Source: Gnetum montanum (lineage: Eukaryota > Streptophyta > Gnetopsida > Gnetales > Gnetaceae). Taken from it: a stretch of 64,000 bases of DNA. The DNA lies in the NCBI GenBank assembly GCA_015680685.1, contig MNCI01006175.1, positions 150,420 to 214,419 of the forward strand, read 5' to 3'. The notes under the pieces are model-generated. The model saw only the letters and a list, made by a program, of their open reading frames with translations, was not told the DNA's origin and made no database searches. A program made the position numbers and the translations under genes. This document shows, piece after piece, positions 20,700-32,176 of this stretch; the first letter of the stretch is position 1; the number at the start of each line of letters is the position of its first letter.

Positions 20700-21960
20700 T
20701 ATAATTGGTAGTTAGCCTTTTTACCAAAATTAAGTTTAATGTTCTAGCTTCTAAAATGATATAAGTGATGGAGGCTTATGATTTTGATTTTATAAATCTT
20801 AAGAAAATATTTTTGTATGAGGAACATTTGTAACATTTTGAGCATTACTAAATGGAGTTTCACAAAAGAAGAAAAATGATTTAATTTTTTTTCAAATGAT
20901 ACTGAACTTGAGACAAATTTTTGTTCTATCTAAATTTTAATAAAGTATCACATTGGCTATATGTCTTTGAGCTTGATACCTTTCCCAAGTTTCAATTCCA
21001 ACAAGCCATTAATATTTATCTAGAAAAGTAAATTCAAACAATATAAAGTATTAGATTAGGCTTTGAATTACTAAATGAGGTTTTGAAGAAGATCCTCATA
21101 TTGTCCATTTTATTCTTACAAGGGAGCATGGGGTGGGGAAAAAAAATGATTGAAGGTTGATGAAGTATTAGAGGTGAAACTATTGTAGTGGAGGATTTAA
21201 ATCAAAACTATGAATATAGATACCATTAGTCATACAATTCACAAATAGCCTCTTAATCAAAATTAAGTTTGAGGTAACTCTAGTTTCTAATGTTATAAAT
21301 GTGAAAGACTTATGTTAATTTAAGAAATCTTAAGGTTATATATTAGTCCTTTTAATAAAATTGGAAATTATGCTATTGGTCAAAAATAAGTTTTATGCCT
21401 TAGTTTTTAAAATGATATAGAAATTAAAGACTTTTGGTTTTGATTTATGAGGTTTTAAGAGTAGATTTTTGTACAAGGAACTTTTTTAATATTTTGAGTA
21501 TTACTAAATAGAGTTTCAGTAATGAAAAAAACTGATTTAAAATTTTTGAAGGATATTAGAGTTGAGACGCTTTTATGTTCTATCTAAGTTCTAACAAAGT
21601 ATCATGTTATATATGCATCTTTGGGCTTCACCATTTCTTCCAAAAGTTGTTACTTTAAAAACCCATTAAAATTTGATCTACAATATAAAAAAGTAAATTC
21701 AGGCAAAGTAAAGAATTGGGTTAATATTGAATTTATTAATGAATTTTTAAAGAAGATCTTTATATTGCTTTTTTTCTAAGAGAAAGTATGAATTAGGAAA
21801 AGGGAAATGTTGGGGGTGGAGGAAGGAGAACAAAATTATTTTTTTAAAAAAATGTACCCCTAAAACATATAATCTACTTAGAACTTTATAACTTATCATT
21901 ATCAACCAAAAATAAACTCATAACATTAGTTAACACTTCACTGTTTAGAATTAAAAATAT
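20700..21960. repeat. Diverged tandem duplication in AT-rich spacer
   Basis: The stretch 20715-21150 and the stretch 21380-21830 share ordered words: 'aagttttatg/aagtttaatg', 'aaaatgatata', 'ttttgattt', 'ttttgtacaaggaac', 'attactaaatagag', 'gttctatctaa', 'aagtatca'. Shorter restarts of the same unit are visible near 21235 and 21895. Unit length is about 660 bp with partial copies. No coding content was recognised in 20451-22077. Confidence 0.5.
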
Positions 21961-22077
21961 GATTATATATTCCTTTAGGTAATATGGTTAACATGGTACT
22001 TTGATAAAAATTATATACAATATAAAAATGTCTCATGACATATCTCCTAAAATTAAACCTTTGACTTGTATAACCAC

Positions 22078-22230
22078 AATAAGGTATTGGCTTAGTAGTA
22101 AGAATTTTGATTTAGATTCTCAAGTTATAGGTTTATTTCTCATGTGTAAGGTTGAGTTATAAAGTTCTAATTTGACCGTATGTCTTGAGGATAAATTCTA
22201 TTACAAAATGTTTTAGGTTCAAATACCCTA
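22078..22230 (+). mobile_element. tRNA-like (SINE-like) sequence
   Basis: Box A-like TTGGCTTAGTAGTAAG (22086-22101) is followed after about 26 bases by a box B-like TATAGGTTTATTTCTC. Further downstream is GGTTCAAATACCC (near 22210). The layout fits a decayed tRNA-derived SINE; no clear tail or target duplication was found. Confidence 0.35.
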
Positions 22231-22313
22231 ATGTGTACAACCATAAGTTAGATGTTGTAATCAAGTGAGATTTTATTAAGATAGATTACTAAAATAAGTT
22301 AAGTATGGGGTGG

Positions 22314-23072
22314 TGATGAGGACATCATCTAACCCAATGTATTCATTCCTTAATGTTGGAGATCTTTGTGTGCATGTTTCTTCATGTGATGTTTGTTTAC
22401 TTTTATTTTCAAGCATTCCAAGATTATGAGCAGTCCAAAGGAAAGTTTTGAGATGCATTTGTAGAATTCAAGATGTTGGTAGGCTAGATGTCCTAGAAGT
22501 GCAAACATCTCAGTTGAATGTAACCTTGTTAATAGACAAAATGTCTAGGTCCAAGACATCTTAGAATGGCAAGGTGCCCTAGCCCTTATTTCCAGATGTC
22601 TTGGAAATGCCAAATGTCTTGTAGTAAGTAGAAAAATCTATAGAATTTTTCCAATAGTCTTCAATTCAAAATTCAAAATTAAGTGGAAGTTGAAAGATCA
22701 TGTTTGGATTGTAAATTAGGATCAAAGGCTATTTTTAAGGTATCAATTAGAGAGGAAAGATTGAAAGAGGAATTTGAAGAGTCATTATATGATGCTTAAC
22801 TCATTTTAAGATCATTTATTTTCAAGCCTCTTAGGGCACTATATGAGAGTGTAAGAGGAGTCATTCTTATGTTATGACCTTATAGCTTGTGTGAGGGAGT
22901 GGTTTGATGATATTGAATTCTTATTTTTCTTGTGGATATGCTTCAATTTCCATTTTGTAATTCATTTCATCTTTGTAGGCAAGAACACATGATTTTTTCT
23001 TATTTAATTAAAGTGTCTTGTTTAAGGGTTTGAATAATAATTTAGAGTTTTTGTGGTTAGATCCTTACTAGA
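22314..23072 (+). mobile_element. 5' LTR of E4
   Basis: 759 bp. It shares with 36966-37744 the start TGATGAGGACATCA and middle words such as 'tttccaagcattc' and 'ctagatgt'. A late region with 'catgcttcaatttccattttgtaattca' split across both copies, and the end ATCCTTACTAGA, are also shared. It is followed directly by a primer site. Confidence 0.85.
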
Positions 23073-23073
23073 T

Positions 23074-23085
23074 TGGTATTAGAGC
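23074..23085 (+). other. Primer-binding site of E4 (tRNA-iMet type)
   Basis: TGGTATTAGAGC, one mismatch from TGGTATCAGAGC, the usual initiator-Met-complementary site of chromoviruses and many copia elements. Confidence 0.85.
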
Positions 23086-23559
23086 ATATGATTGAAGACA
23101 CTTCACTTAAGTGGAAGAATTCTCTACATTACAACACAAAGATGCATTTATCTCTAGTTCCATTTTGATTCTCAATTTCAATTAATATTATTTTTAATAC
23201 TCAATTAGGGTTTGATTGAACTTATTTTGGTTTTATTAGGTAATAAATTGTATTAGGAATTAAAAATTCTTGTTGTTTAAGATATACATTATCTTTGATT
23301 AGCTAAGGTTTTTAAAAATTATGTAGATATCAACTTTGGTATTGTTGATTATTTGTTGGATGTTATTTGGTAATCTAAATTTCATTATGGATATTCATAG
23401 TATTTTGATTTCTAATTATGGGTCTTATTAAATTGAGTTATTTTTAATTTGCATTTTTATATTGTCTATTTGGGTACTTCAAAATTGTTTATGGATACTC
23501 TTAATCTCTTTAGATTTTCTTATAGGTATTTATGTATTTTTCTCTTTAGGTCATTTTAA

Positions 23560-24780
23560 TCATGACATTAAAGAAGAAGATAGTCTAGGCTTTACCTAAG
23601 AAATGGAGAACACAAGTGGTGCTTTCAAATTCATTCTAAACAAACTATAAAAGCTTGAAGAGAAGAAATATTAACCTCCATTACCAAGGACATCTAGAAA
23701 ATATGTCAAATTAAGGGTTTCTCTAGTAGGGGATTCTTTAGCAAGGCATCCATCCATGTCATAAGTTGAAGATGATATTGCTTTTAGGGATGAAGACTTT
23801 GGACTATATGAGAAAATAGAGGAGATTCTTAATTCTTAAATTATTGAGCCAGTACCTCATGGATCTAGAATTTCAAAAGGAAGAAATCCTAGATCTACTT
23901 TAGATCTCAAAGGAACACATGTAAAGATGTGGAGATCTCTCTTGGAGAGGCTTTCAAGCATGATTCTAACTTACCTTATGTAGAAGCAAAGACTTCCAAT
24001 GAAATGAAGAGAATTAAATTTTTTCACTTATGGCTAAAGGTGTTGAATAAGTAATTTAAACTTGAAGATGTTGAAGACCATCAAAAGGTGTCATATGTTA
24101 TAACCCAAGATTGAGGATATGGCACAAATTTGGGGGAAGGGAAAAAGCCATGGTTATCTTGTAAGTAATGGTTTTCCCATCAAAGATTGATATCTAATGC
24201 AATTCATTCTTAAGAAAAGATTTGAGAAGATCAAACATTGAGAAGAAGTCATTTAAATATTGAAATATTTGAGAGAAGGTAACAAAAGTATCAAGGAATT
24301 TTACATGAAAGTTTACAAAAGCTTCCAGTAAGCTATAGTTAATTAGTATAAATATGAACAAGCATCCAATTTTTAAGGTATATTGAAAAAAGAATATCAT
24401 CAAGGGCTTACATTCTATGAATTTCAAATGTTAGATGAGGCTTTTTATTTAGCTTTTAAGGCTAAGAAAAAACTTCATGGTTGTAATTGAGAACCTAAAC
24501 CTTCTAAGGGAAAAGAATTTAAGACTTTTAAATAAGAGAAAGGAGCAAAAAATAAGGATAATTCAAAGGAAGGTACTAAAGATAAGAACAAGCAAGAAGA
24601 GAAAGGCAACACTTCCAAGAAGTATTCTAAAAGAATGGATCAAGGAAAAAAATACTTCTTTCAAGGTCTAATGGTTCAATTATGGAGAGATTAGACATAA
24701 GAAGTTGGAATGAAAATAATCAAAAGCTTCAAAAGGTAAGAAACTTCAAACTTTAGAGAAAGGAGATTCTTCAAATGAAG
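23560..24780 (+). pseudogene. gag remnant of E4
   Basis: A heavily broken coding region lies between the primer site and protease. Readable pieces in changing frames include FLRKDLRRSNIEKKSF near 24205-24255 (the capsid-like segment). A Lys/Arg-rich stretch is at 24477-24671 (RKEQKIRIIQRKVLK, KKRKATLP), where the nucleic-acid-binding end of gag would be. No intact zinc knuckle is seen. The assignment is mainly by position. Confidence 0.5.
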
Positions 24781-26235
24781 GTAACTTTAATGCACCTGAG
24801 ATTAAAGATATGATTAAGATTAATTCTAGCACTTTTATTGGAAATGTTAATATGAATAAAGATCCCATAAGGAGGATGCTCTTTAGAATTAGATTTAGAT
24901 GTATTTATAGTGGAAAGTGAATAAACATCTTAATTGATGATGGTGCTCAAGAAAATGTTTTTTCTTTTCAGGCTATTACTAGGATTTGTTTGAATACATT
25001 TCCACATAATAAGTCTTATAAAGTACATTGGCTCTCAGAGATTGATGAGGACCAGACATTAACAATCCAAATTAAAGTCAAATCCTATAAAAATATCCAT
25101 AATTGAAACAAGAAAAGAACACAAAACTATTTATTTTTGCTTGAAAACATTAATGCAATGCAAAGAATATAGAAGCAAAGGCTCCAAGGATAGACAATCC
25201 TCAAGATTTTCATAATCACACTCTACTCACATAAGGCTCGAAGTCATATGACAATGAATTTTATCACTCCCTCACATACAATTACCCATGATGGCTATAA
25301 CAGGAATAAATTTCTCAAGAAGAGCTCAGTCTCCCTCTCCCAAGACACTTTGTGAAGGCTTTCTTACCATACTCTTAAGACTAGTCTTTTCTCTTTAAAA
25401 TAGGCTACACAAGCTCAAGTCCTTTATGCCTTTTTATAGCTTTTCAAGTGTCTCTTCATCTTTCCTTGACATAAAAAATTCAATTTGATGACCATTAAAA
25501 TTCAGCTGAGAATATGTCTTTTTCCATGGGAAGATGTTTTTCCAAGACTTGCTCATGCATAGAAGACATATTTGACCTTAGAAGATGTCTTTCTCGATAT
25601 TGGGTATTCATAGAGAAGATTCCTTTTAGCCATAAGAGACATATTTTAGTTGAAAAATATGTCTTTCTCTTGGAAATAACATCTTTTGTACTAGGGATAA
25701 AAATAAAGATGCCTATTTTGAGATCTAAAACACCAAAAATATTTAAACAAGTCTCCATTAATCCTAGAACCTGTTGAACTCATCAAAAGAAGATTAAAAT
25801 AGATTCAAACATGTTAAAAATCAAGGAAAAGATGCCTCATTACTTAAATGATGACACATTGATCTAGATGATTTCAACATCAAAGGTTATTTCCAAGAAG
25901 TAGAGGAGATATATATTTTATCATTTAAGATTGATTCCTTTAGACAAAAACTATATTGTAACCTTCTTTTATTTGATTGTTCTAATATTATTTTGGGAAG
26001 ACCTTGGAATTTTAAAAACAAAGCTTCATTTGAAGATGTAAGAAATGTTTGGTTAGGTTGTAGAAAAGATGAAATTAATAATTTGTTTCCTATGACTTTG
26101 CAAAAGTATAAGGAATGTATTCGTACTAATGCTTCATTGATCTTGTTGAGTAAACATGAATATGCCCATGCACAGGAAGAGGTAGAGCATGGTTTTATAA
26201 TTGTTTCTACACTTGCAACATATGAAGGGAAGTAA
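24781..26235 (+). pseudogene. Aspartic protease of E4, split by a solo LTR
   Basis: The first half (to 25041) reads INILIDDGAQENVFSF, then NTFPHNKSYKVHWLS. This is the gypsy active-site region with DDG in place of DSG. The second half (25864-26235) reads YILSFKIDSF, LYCNLLLFDCSNIILGRPW (the LLGRPW loop), NFKNKASFEDV. E5 lies between, flanked by ATTGAT on both sides. With E5 removed the two halves are adjacent in the family's normal order. Stops occur before and after. Confidence 0.75.
25046..25858 (-). mobile_element. E5: solo LTR inside E4 protease
   Basis: An 813-bp block with no match to E4 interrupts the protease. On the minus strand it begins TGTGTCATCA and ends GGTCCTCA (TG...CA). It carries GCTATAAAAAGGC (a TATA box, minus, near 25440-25428) and has no coding frame of note. 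The target repeat is TTGA (25042-25045 and 25859-25862), extended as ATTGAT on both sides if the ends are read slightly differently. The family is unknown. Confidence 0.65.
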
Positions 26236-26431
26236 GCATTTAAATTTCTAATAGTGGTACAATATTTAGCATGAGAATTTACTAATGGTTTTAAAGGAAA
26301 TTTTAAGGGGTTCTCTCCTATATAATCTATTGAACATTAAATTAACTTCATTTTCAATAACTATAACAAATGGGAGAGCCTATAGAATAACTTTACATTA
26401 GAGGGAAGAGATTAATAGATAGGTAGGTGAG

Positions 26432-27119
26432 TTGTTCTTAAATTGTTTTATCAATAAGTTCATTTTCCCATGTGTAGTACTTGTTATATTAGTGTCTATG
26501 AAACACATGGATGAGTTGAGAATGTGCATTGATTTTAGGGTTATAAATAGGATCACCATTAAGTATAAATTTTCTATACCTAGAATGGATTACATGCTTG
26601 ATATACATACTAATGTTGAAATATTTTCAAAGATTGATTTAAAGAGAGACTATCATCAAATAATGATTACACCATGGGATAAATAAAAAATCACTTTGAA
26701 ACTTTTAATGATTTCTATGAGTGATTAGTCTTGACTTTTGGACTAACTAATGGTTAATGCATGATGTGTTGAGAGACCTCCTTGGTAAATGTTACATTAT
26801 ATTATTTGATAATATTATTATCTATAGTTCCAATGAATATGATTATGTGAAGCACTTGAGAAAGGTCTTATCCAAGTGGCATGAAGCTAGATTAGGGGTG
26901 AATGTGAAGAAATGCTACTTCATGAAAAGGAAATTATTTGCTTGGATTATGTCATCTTTAAAAGAAAGTGTAGATGAATTCAAGTAAGATTAAGATAATT
27001 AGAGATTATTCTTCATTAAAGTATCCTAGAAAGGTGAAATAGTTTCTTGGGATGGTTGGTTTTTATAGGAGATTCATAAGACATTTCAATTTTATTGCAT
27101 CATCTATGATTTTGTGTTT
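26432..27119 (+). pseudogene. Reverse transcriptase of E4 (5' part of pol)
   Basis: Open stretch 26432-26686 has ELRMCIDFRVINRITIKY, FSIPRMDYMLD, FSKIDLKRDYHQIMI. This is the gypsy RT fingers/palm order (RMCVDYR, IPRID, SKIDLRSGYHQI). Stretch 26757-26987 has VLRDLLGKCYIILFDNIII (YxDD region as LFDN, both catalytic Asp positions altered), then KKCYFMKRKLF. The connection continues to 'gatggttggtttttataggagattc' (GMVGFYRRFI) at 27050, and E6 interrupts at 27120. It is inactive. Confidence 0.8.
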
Positions 27120-27124
27120 GATAT
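27120..27124 (+). other. Left target-site duplication of E6 (GATAT)
   Basis: GATAT abuts the E6 5' LTR start TGATGGGACG. The identical GATAT is at 35049-35053 after the 3' LTR. Confidence 0.85.
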
Positions 27125-28044
27125 TGATGGGACGTGATATTGCATGGGCCGCGATATCGCGTACATGATATCGTGGTGCACCGTCATATCTATAAATAAG
27201 AGGCGACTTCCCCTTGTTTCCTCATCCTAGGCTAGAGTAGGGAAACTCTGGTAGATTGATCACTCCAGAGATAGAATATTTTCCACGTGCCCACAGTAGG
27301 AGTCCCAAAGTGAACGGATCTTTATTCGAGCAACATTGTACCTAAACGCAAGTTGTGTATGGAAATAAAGACGAGATTTCTGGATAAACCTTATAGTGCA
27401 TAGAATAGGATTTATTACATGTTATTTATTGTTTTCATACTGCAGAATGAGTACAACTTAATTACGAGCATTTACAGATGTGTATGGATAATCAAGGAAC
27501 GGATGCTCATCGTGATTAGATTCTCTCTCACCCTTGTCTCCTAGTAACGCAGGATGAGTACGACTTGATTACGAGAATTTAAGGATGTGTATGGATAATT
27601 AAGGAATGGATGCTCATCATGCTTAGGATAGTTAAGTGCCTCAGTATGACCACTTTGAGCATGTGCGTTACACGTGGTGATCCCAGCAACGATTAGCGTT
27701 TGGTAGCCGCGGTTGCATAGGTTCAGGGTGTGTATGGTAAGTGGGAACGGATGCTGACGCTAGGTAATTTTGACTAGTTCATTAGTTAGAGTTAGTACTT
27801 AGTTTCTCAACCCTTCACCCTTTAGCGTAGAAGACATAAAACATAAAAACCATAAAAATCATATACCTCAGACTTGCTTAACCATACACGGTGACAAATA
27901 CAAGTAAGTCTGGGAAGATACTGAATAATTAACCCTAAGTGTTCCATGGGGCATGTAGGCATTTAGTCTATAGAGTTCAACCAGATCATGCATGCTACAC
28001 TCATATTCGTATGCTTGAGTGTAGGGGTATCTTGCCACTCATCA
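27125..28044 (+). mobile_element. 5' LTR of E6
   Basis: 920 bp, TGATGGGACG to CACTCATCA. A short three-unit GATATC array lies at 27130-27174, then CATATCTATAAATAAGAGG (TATA 27191-27198). R/U5 matches the partner LTR closely. A repeated 'gagtacgacttgattacgag' type segment occurs twice in U5 (near 27445 and 27550). Confidence 0.92.
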
Positions 28045-28045
28045 T

Positions 28046-28063
28046 TGGTGCCGTTGTCGGGGA
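28046..28063 (+). other. Primer-binding site of E6
   Basis: TGGTGCCGTTGTCGGGGA, two changes from the tRNA-Asp-complementary TGGCGCCGTTGCCGGGGA. Confidence 0.88.
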
Positions 28064-28184
28064 CTAAGTGTTTGTGCACTGAATAGAACATAAAAGATAT
28101 CACTCAAATCCTTGGAAGCCTAAACAAACCTTCGGGTTAATTAACAGAAAAAATTTATAACGGTGAAATAGCACACTGATAAAA

Positions 28185-30136
28185 ATGTCTTCTTCTCAAA
28201 AAATTAATTCACCACCTAGGACTAATACTAGAGACAGTCGGCAACATAAAACACATAACCAAAATCAGCCAAGTCCTAAAAAATACAAGATAGTCTATAC
28301 TCATCCCAATGAGTATATTCCTGACTTTACCTTTATCCTCCATCAAGACCAACAACTGTGGTGGAGAGATCTACAAGGTAACATCGTGTTACCCCTAGAT
28401 CGATTAGTCCCTAACATGCTCTTCCATGTCTTGGCATAGATAGGCATGACAAAATTATTTGCTGAATACGTTGCGGAAGACTTTGATATGAGGGATTATC
28501 ATCCCATAGATGCACAACGTATCAGGGACTTAAGGCAGGAGGGACAACATACACTTTTGAAGGGCAAAGCCCCACACGTCCTTAGCGAAATAGGAGATGA
28601 GGAACCCCTTATAACGGGTTCTTTAGCAAATGATGTTCCCCCTCATGACGATGGTGAGGAGGTTAGGCATCAGAACCTACAATCAAGCATACATAACCCT
28701 AGTTCTGATCCCCATGAACGGTAACTCACAAAAGGAACAACCACTCATGCTAAGGACGGGCACTTAGATCGTTATAACGATCGGGGCCAAAGTAGCCTTA
28801 GAGAAGGCAAGAAACATCGCCATGGAGATGATTCCCCTTCTTCTTCCGCTTCATCTCACCACTCATCCTCTCCTTCCACATCTGGGCGTAGCCACCATGA
28901 ACATAATGGTGAGGATAAGGGTAAGAAAGACGAGAGACCTCGATGGGAAAGTCAAGAGAAAGGACAAGGGCAAGGACGTAGGGAGAGTAGGGAACCACAC
29001 AGACATCATAGGCGTTATGAAAGAGATGATCATGATGAGCCCCTACTCGTAACCAGAAGTATGATTTACATAACAGAGGCTGTTAGGATTCCAACAAGGC
29101 ACCAAAAGGATAGTCAGATCAAGTGTTTAGACATGAACAATATCTCACATTTTGAAGGGGGATACAACGCTGATCCATGGCATCATTTATAGGCATTCCA
29201 CGATGCCTGTTCCTTGCAAAATATAGAAAATGAGTGGCAAAACTTAAGTTGTTCCCAAGGACACTCACTAAAGAAGCAGAGGGTTGGTACCAGTCCTTAG
29301 AACCGGAAACCATTAGGAGGTGGAATACGATGCTAGAACTCTTTAACAATAAATATTAGACGTACTCTAGAGTGTCCAATTTGCATAAGCAGATCCAAGG
29401 CTGGAAACAAGGTACTTATGAACCCTTGGATGCTGCCATGGCCTACTAATACACATTGTTACATCGTTGCCTGGGTCATGGGTATGCTCAGTGGGATCAA
29501 CTTCGCCACATTGTGGATGGGCTAAGGCATGAGACGAGAAGAACCCTTAGGACTTATGCCCAAGGGAGACTATCACAACTTAGAGCCCATGATGTACATT
29601 GCTTGTTGGAACAAGTAGCACCGGAGGAAGGTGAGCTACGTAAGAGGGAAAGTGTGGAAGAATACAACCACAATCCCTCCCTTCAAAAGAAGGGAGTAAA
29701 ATTCTGTGATGAGGAGGATGGGTCACCACTTGAAGAGTTGGTGAACCGAAAAACCTTGCCGATCCAAAAATTAACAACCTACGTATTCGCTAAGGTAGAT
29801 CAAATGTGGGACTCCTTAGACTCAAGACTTGAAAGTGTTTTAAACATTGTAGAAGAGTCTAAGGATGAACGGAGTAGTGACAAAGGTAAGGCAAAGCAGA
29901 GAAATTCAAACCCTACACATAACCAGGGTAAGGGGAAAATTCCTATCTCCGATGAGGCTGTGGACTCTAACACAGACGATGACAGTGGATGTGAGATTTT
30001 CCAATACGACCATCCTAAGGGATGTTGCCCAATTATCTCACATCTACAGGAGTCTGGGGTGTATGCGCTAAATCCAAGACTCAACCAATGGAAAACACCC
30101 CAAAGGTTACCTTATCCTCAAGGTAACCCAAGGTAG
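28185..30136 (+). pseudogene. gag of E6
   Basis: Open pieces: 28185-28439 (start MSSSQKINSPPRTNTRD; later HPNEYIPDFTFILHQDQQLW), 28446-28724, and a Ser/His/Arg-rich stretch to 29050. The capsid-like part follows, with the last long open piece at 29456-30136 (HIVDGLRHETRRTLRTYAQ, LRAHDVHCLLEQVAPEEGE). A zinc-knuckle remnant CEIFQYDHPKGCC has lost its second Cys; E3 keeps CNRCLYDHPKGQC. The C-terminal Pro/Gln-rich tail continues in other frames to about 30576. Only a handful of stops and shifts separate the pieces, fewer than in E2 or E10. Gag would build the particle; trans-supply from a relative would be needed if the breaks are real. Confidence 0.8.
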
Positions 30137-30418
30137 TTCCACGACTAACGTACTATCCAAGTGGAACTCCACCACAGCCCATTGGACAACATCAGTAGTG
30201 GCAATACCCACAGTCATGGGGGATGCCACCGCCAACACAACAGTACCCTTACCGATAGCCCAATCCTTATGGTTATTATGTGCAGCAGCTGGTTTCTCCA
30301 GGTGACTCTATGGATCACACTACTCCCCAATGTCACTACCAAGTTTGGGAGTACTTCAGGAGGACTCTTTCTCCTCTACGAGACATCTCACACTCATCCC
30401 ATCCTCCAACTCCATCCA

Positions 30419-30576
30419 CACCCCTTCCACTTGTAGTTCCCATACAACTTGTTCCAACAATGTAAGGGGAACTCCCTACGCAACCGCAGCAACGTAACGC
30501 TGCAAGAGCTATAAATATTCAACCTGGCACTAGTTCTGACAACTATACAAAGAGAAGGCCTTTCTTCAGAACTAGA
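30419..30576 (+). repeat. 158-bp direct repeat, first copy
   Basis: Nearly identical to 31132-31289 (offset 713), gag C-terminal coding sequence. It flanks a foreign block; the second copy begins two bases after a single N at 31130. Confidence 0.9.
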
Positions 30577-31131
30577 TGAAACACCACAAAAATTTTCTAA
30601 GTGTTGTACCAGCGTACACGCCCAGCGTACACGCCCAGCGTTCACGCCCAGCGTACACGCCCAGCGTACACGCCCAGCGTTCACGCCCAGCGTTCACGCC
30701 CAGCGTACGGCAGGGACGCTCGACGACAGGATTTTCAAGGGCAACATAAAGGTTACGTCAGAGAGCAAGGATTGAAGCAAGTGGACATTTGCCGGCGTCT
30801 ACGCCCGGTGTTTACGCCCGGCGTATACGCCCAGCGTGTACGCCCCAGCGTACACGCCAGCATGTAGTGTTTACGCCCGGCGTGTAAGCGCAGCGTACAC
30901 GCCAGCTTATAATGCATACGCCCAGCGTATCCTGAGTTTCTAATTTGTAACGCCCGGTCTATACGCCACGTGTCGTTCAACCCGATATTCCCGGTAACCC
31001 TACCCCTATAAATAACCCGTCGTTCCATATTTACCGGGGGGCGGAGAAAATTTACCAGAGCTGACGCATAGCAATTACGCTGTTGAAACCCTCTACTTCC
31101 ACGCTGCACGCTGTACGCTGCACGCTGCANG
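30577..31131 (+). other. Foreign GC-rich promoter-like block in E6
   Basis: It is absent from the homologous position of E9. It starts with a 13-bp minisatellite and continues with looser GCGTACACGCC/TACGCCCGGCGT repeats. A CACGTG G-box follows (near 30968-30973), then CCCCTATAAATAACCCG (TATA 31007-31014), and it ends in CTGCACGCTG repeats at N 31130. Array-then-TATA is the same design as the U3 of the LTRs here, so this may be a U3/R piece of an unrelated LTR element. An assembly artefact is the alternative. Confidence 0.55.
30610..30712 (+). repeat. 13-bp minisatellite
   Basis: Seven full tandem copies of CAGCGTACACGCC (some with TTCACGCC) plus a partial eighth. As 13 is not a multiple of 3, all frames read through as a 13-residue period (for example PAYTPSVHAQRTR). 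Confidence 0.95.
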
Positions 31132-31289
31132 CACCCCTTCCACTTGTAGTTCCCATACAACTTGTTCCAACAATGTAAGGGGAACTCCCTACGCAACCGC
31201 AGCAACGTAACGCTACGAGAGCTATAAATATTCAACCTGGCACTAGTTCTGACAACTATACAAAGAGAAGGCCTTTCTTCAGAACTAGA
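31132..31289 (+). repeat. 158-bp direct repeat, second copy
   Basis: Matches 30419-30576 almost base for base. After it the sequence continues into the normal gag-protease junction as in E9. Confidence 0.9.
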
Positions 31290-31339
31290 AGCTCAGAAAA
31301 AATCTCGCAACTTCGGAGCACCCTTCAGTCCAACAGAGT

Positions 31340-32176
31340 ATGCATACGATTATGTTAACGCATACTGTAACCAACTGGATCGAGGTAGGCCACCTTCCCA
31401 AGAAGCTATCTGACCCTGGGAGTCCCTTAATCTATCTGCAAATTGCCAGGAACAAACCACATCAAGCTCTTCTTGACTTAGGTTCCGAAGTCAACCTAAT
31501 ATCACGAGAAATGTATCAAGCCTGGAACCTGCCCCAACTTAAGAAGAGCAACATTCAACTAGAGTTGGCTGACCGGTCCATCACCATTCCCTTGGGATTG
31601 GTGGAGGACATTATTACCACTGTGTGTGGGTGGTCTTACCTAGCCAATTTCTTGGTGATTAAAATCAACAATTATGAAGGGGGCTTCCCAATTATAATGG
31701 GAAGGACATGGCTAAGTACAGTAGATGCGTACCTAGGGATTCACGATCTTTCCTTGCAGATATCTAAGATAAACATATATGGAAAGATTGAGAAGAAGAA
31801 ATTTTCATGCATCACATATAGTGACTTAGAGGGTGATGACATGGAAGAGTGTTCAATACTTCTTCCATGTGATCGGTGTGCCCAGGAAATACAAATCCAA
31901 AGGTGCCTGTATGTAGCAACCACACCAGTAGTAGACACCCTGTGGTTGACAGCTACTAGAAAGAGCAAACTAATATGCATGGAACGAACTATGGAAACTC
32001 ATGCTAATAACAGAGGCATAGACACATTGGAGTATGAGTGTTGCCGACTTCCACCCCTTAATTTGAGAACATCAGTAGGGAGAAGTTGGGCACTATTACG
32101 AAATTCAAATAGGTGCTCATTATTTTGGATCTCTCCTTTTCCATTCAGTCATGGGGGAGATGGCCACCTATGCTAA
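31340..32176 (+). CDS. Aspartic protease of E6, open reading frame
   Basis: 278 codons open. An N-terminal linker reads VTNWIEVGHLPKK. Substrate-loop and active-site region: LIYLQIARNKPHQALLDLGS then EVNLISREMYQAW, giving an Athila-type DLG in place of the usual DTG/DSG. Then LELADRSITIPLGLVEDIIT, GWSYLANFLVIKINN, FPIIMGRTWLSTVDAYLG (the flap-side IxGRxxL loop). The tail has Cys pairs (CDRCAQEIQIQRC). Of five homologous proteases here it is the only one that keeps both the catalytic Asp and an open frame. It is probably translated as part of a gag-pro polyprotein, so the ATG at 31340 need not be used. No RT follows. Confidence 0.75.
   Translation: MHTIMLTHTVTNWIEVGHLPKKLSDPGSPLIYLQIARNKPHQALLDLGSEVNLISREMYQAWNLPQLKKSNIQLELADRSITIPLGLVEDIITTVCGWSYLANFLVIKINNYEGGFPIIMGRTWLSTVDAYLGIHDLSLQISKINIYGKIEKKKFSCITYSDLEGDDMEECSILLPCDRCAQEIQIQRCLYVATTPVVDTLWLTATRKSKLICMERTMETHANNRGIDTLEYECCRLPPLNLRTSVGRSWALLRNSNRCSLFWISPFPFSHGGDGHLC

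Noticed and set aside
24194-24427. Hydrophobic 77-codon minus frame that could look like a membrane protein
   Set aside because: Antisense of AT-rich E4 gag; Phe/Leu/Ile richness follows from A-rich coding on the other strand.
30394-31235. Several overlapping frames in both strands across the GC-rich block
   Set aside because: Produced by the 13-bp minisatellite, which is open in all frames, and by the direct repeat; no independent protein support.
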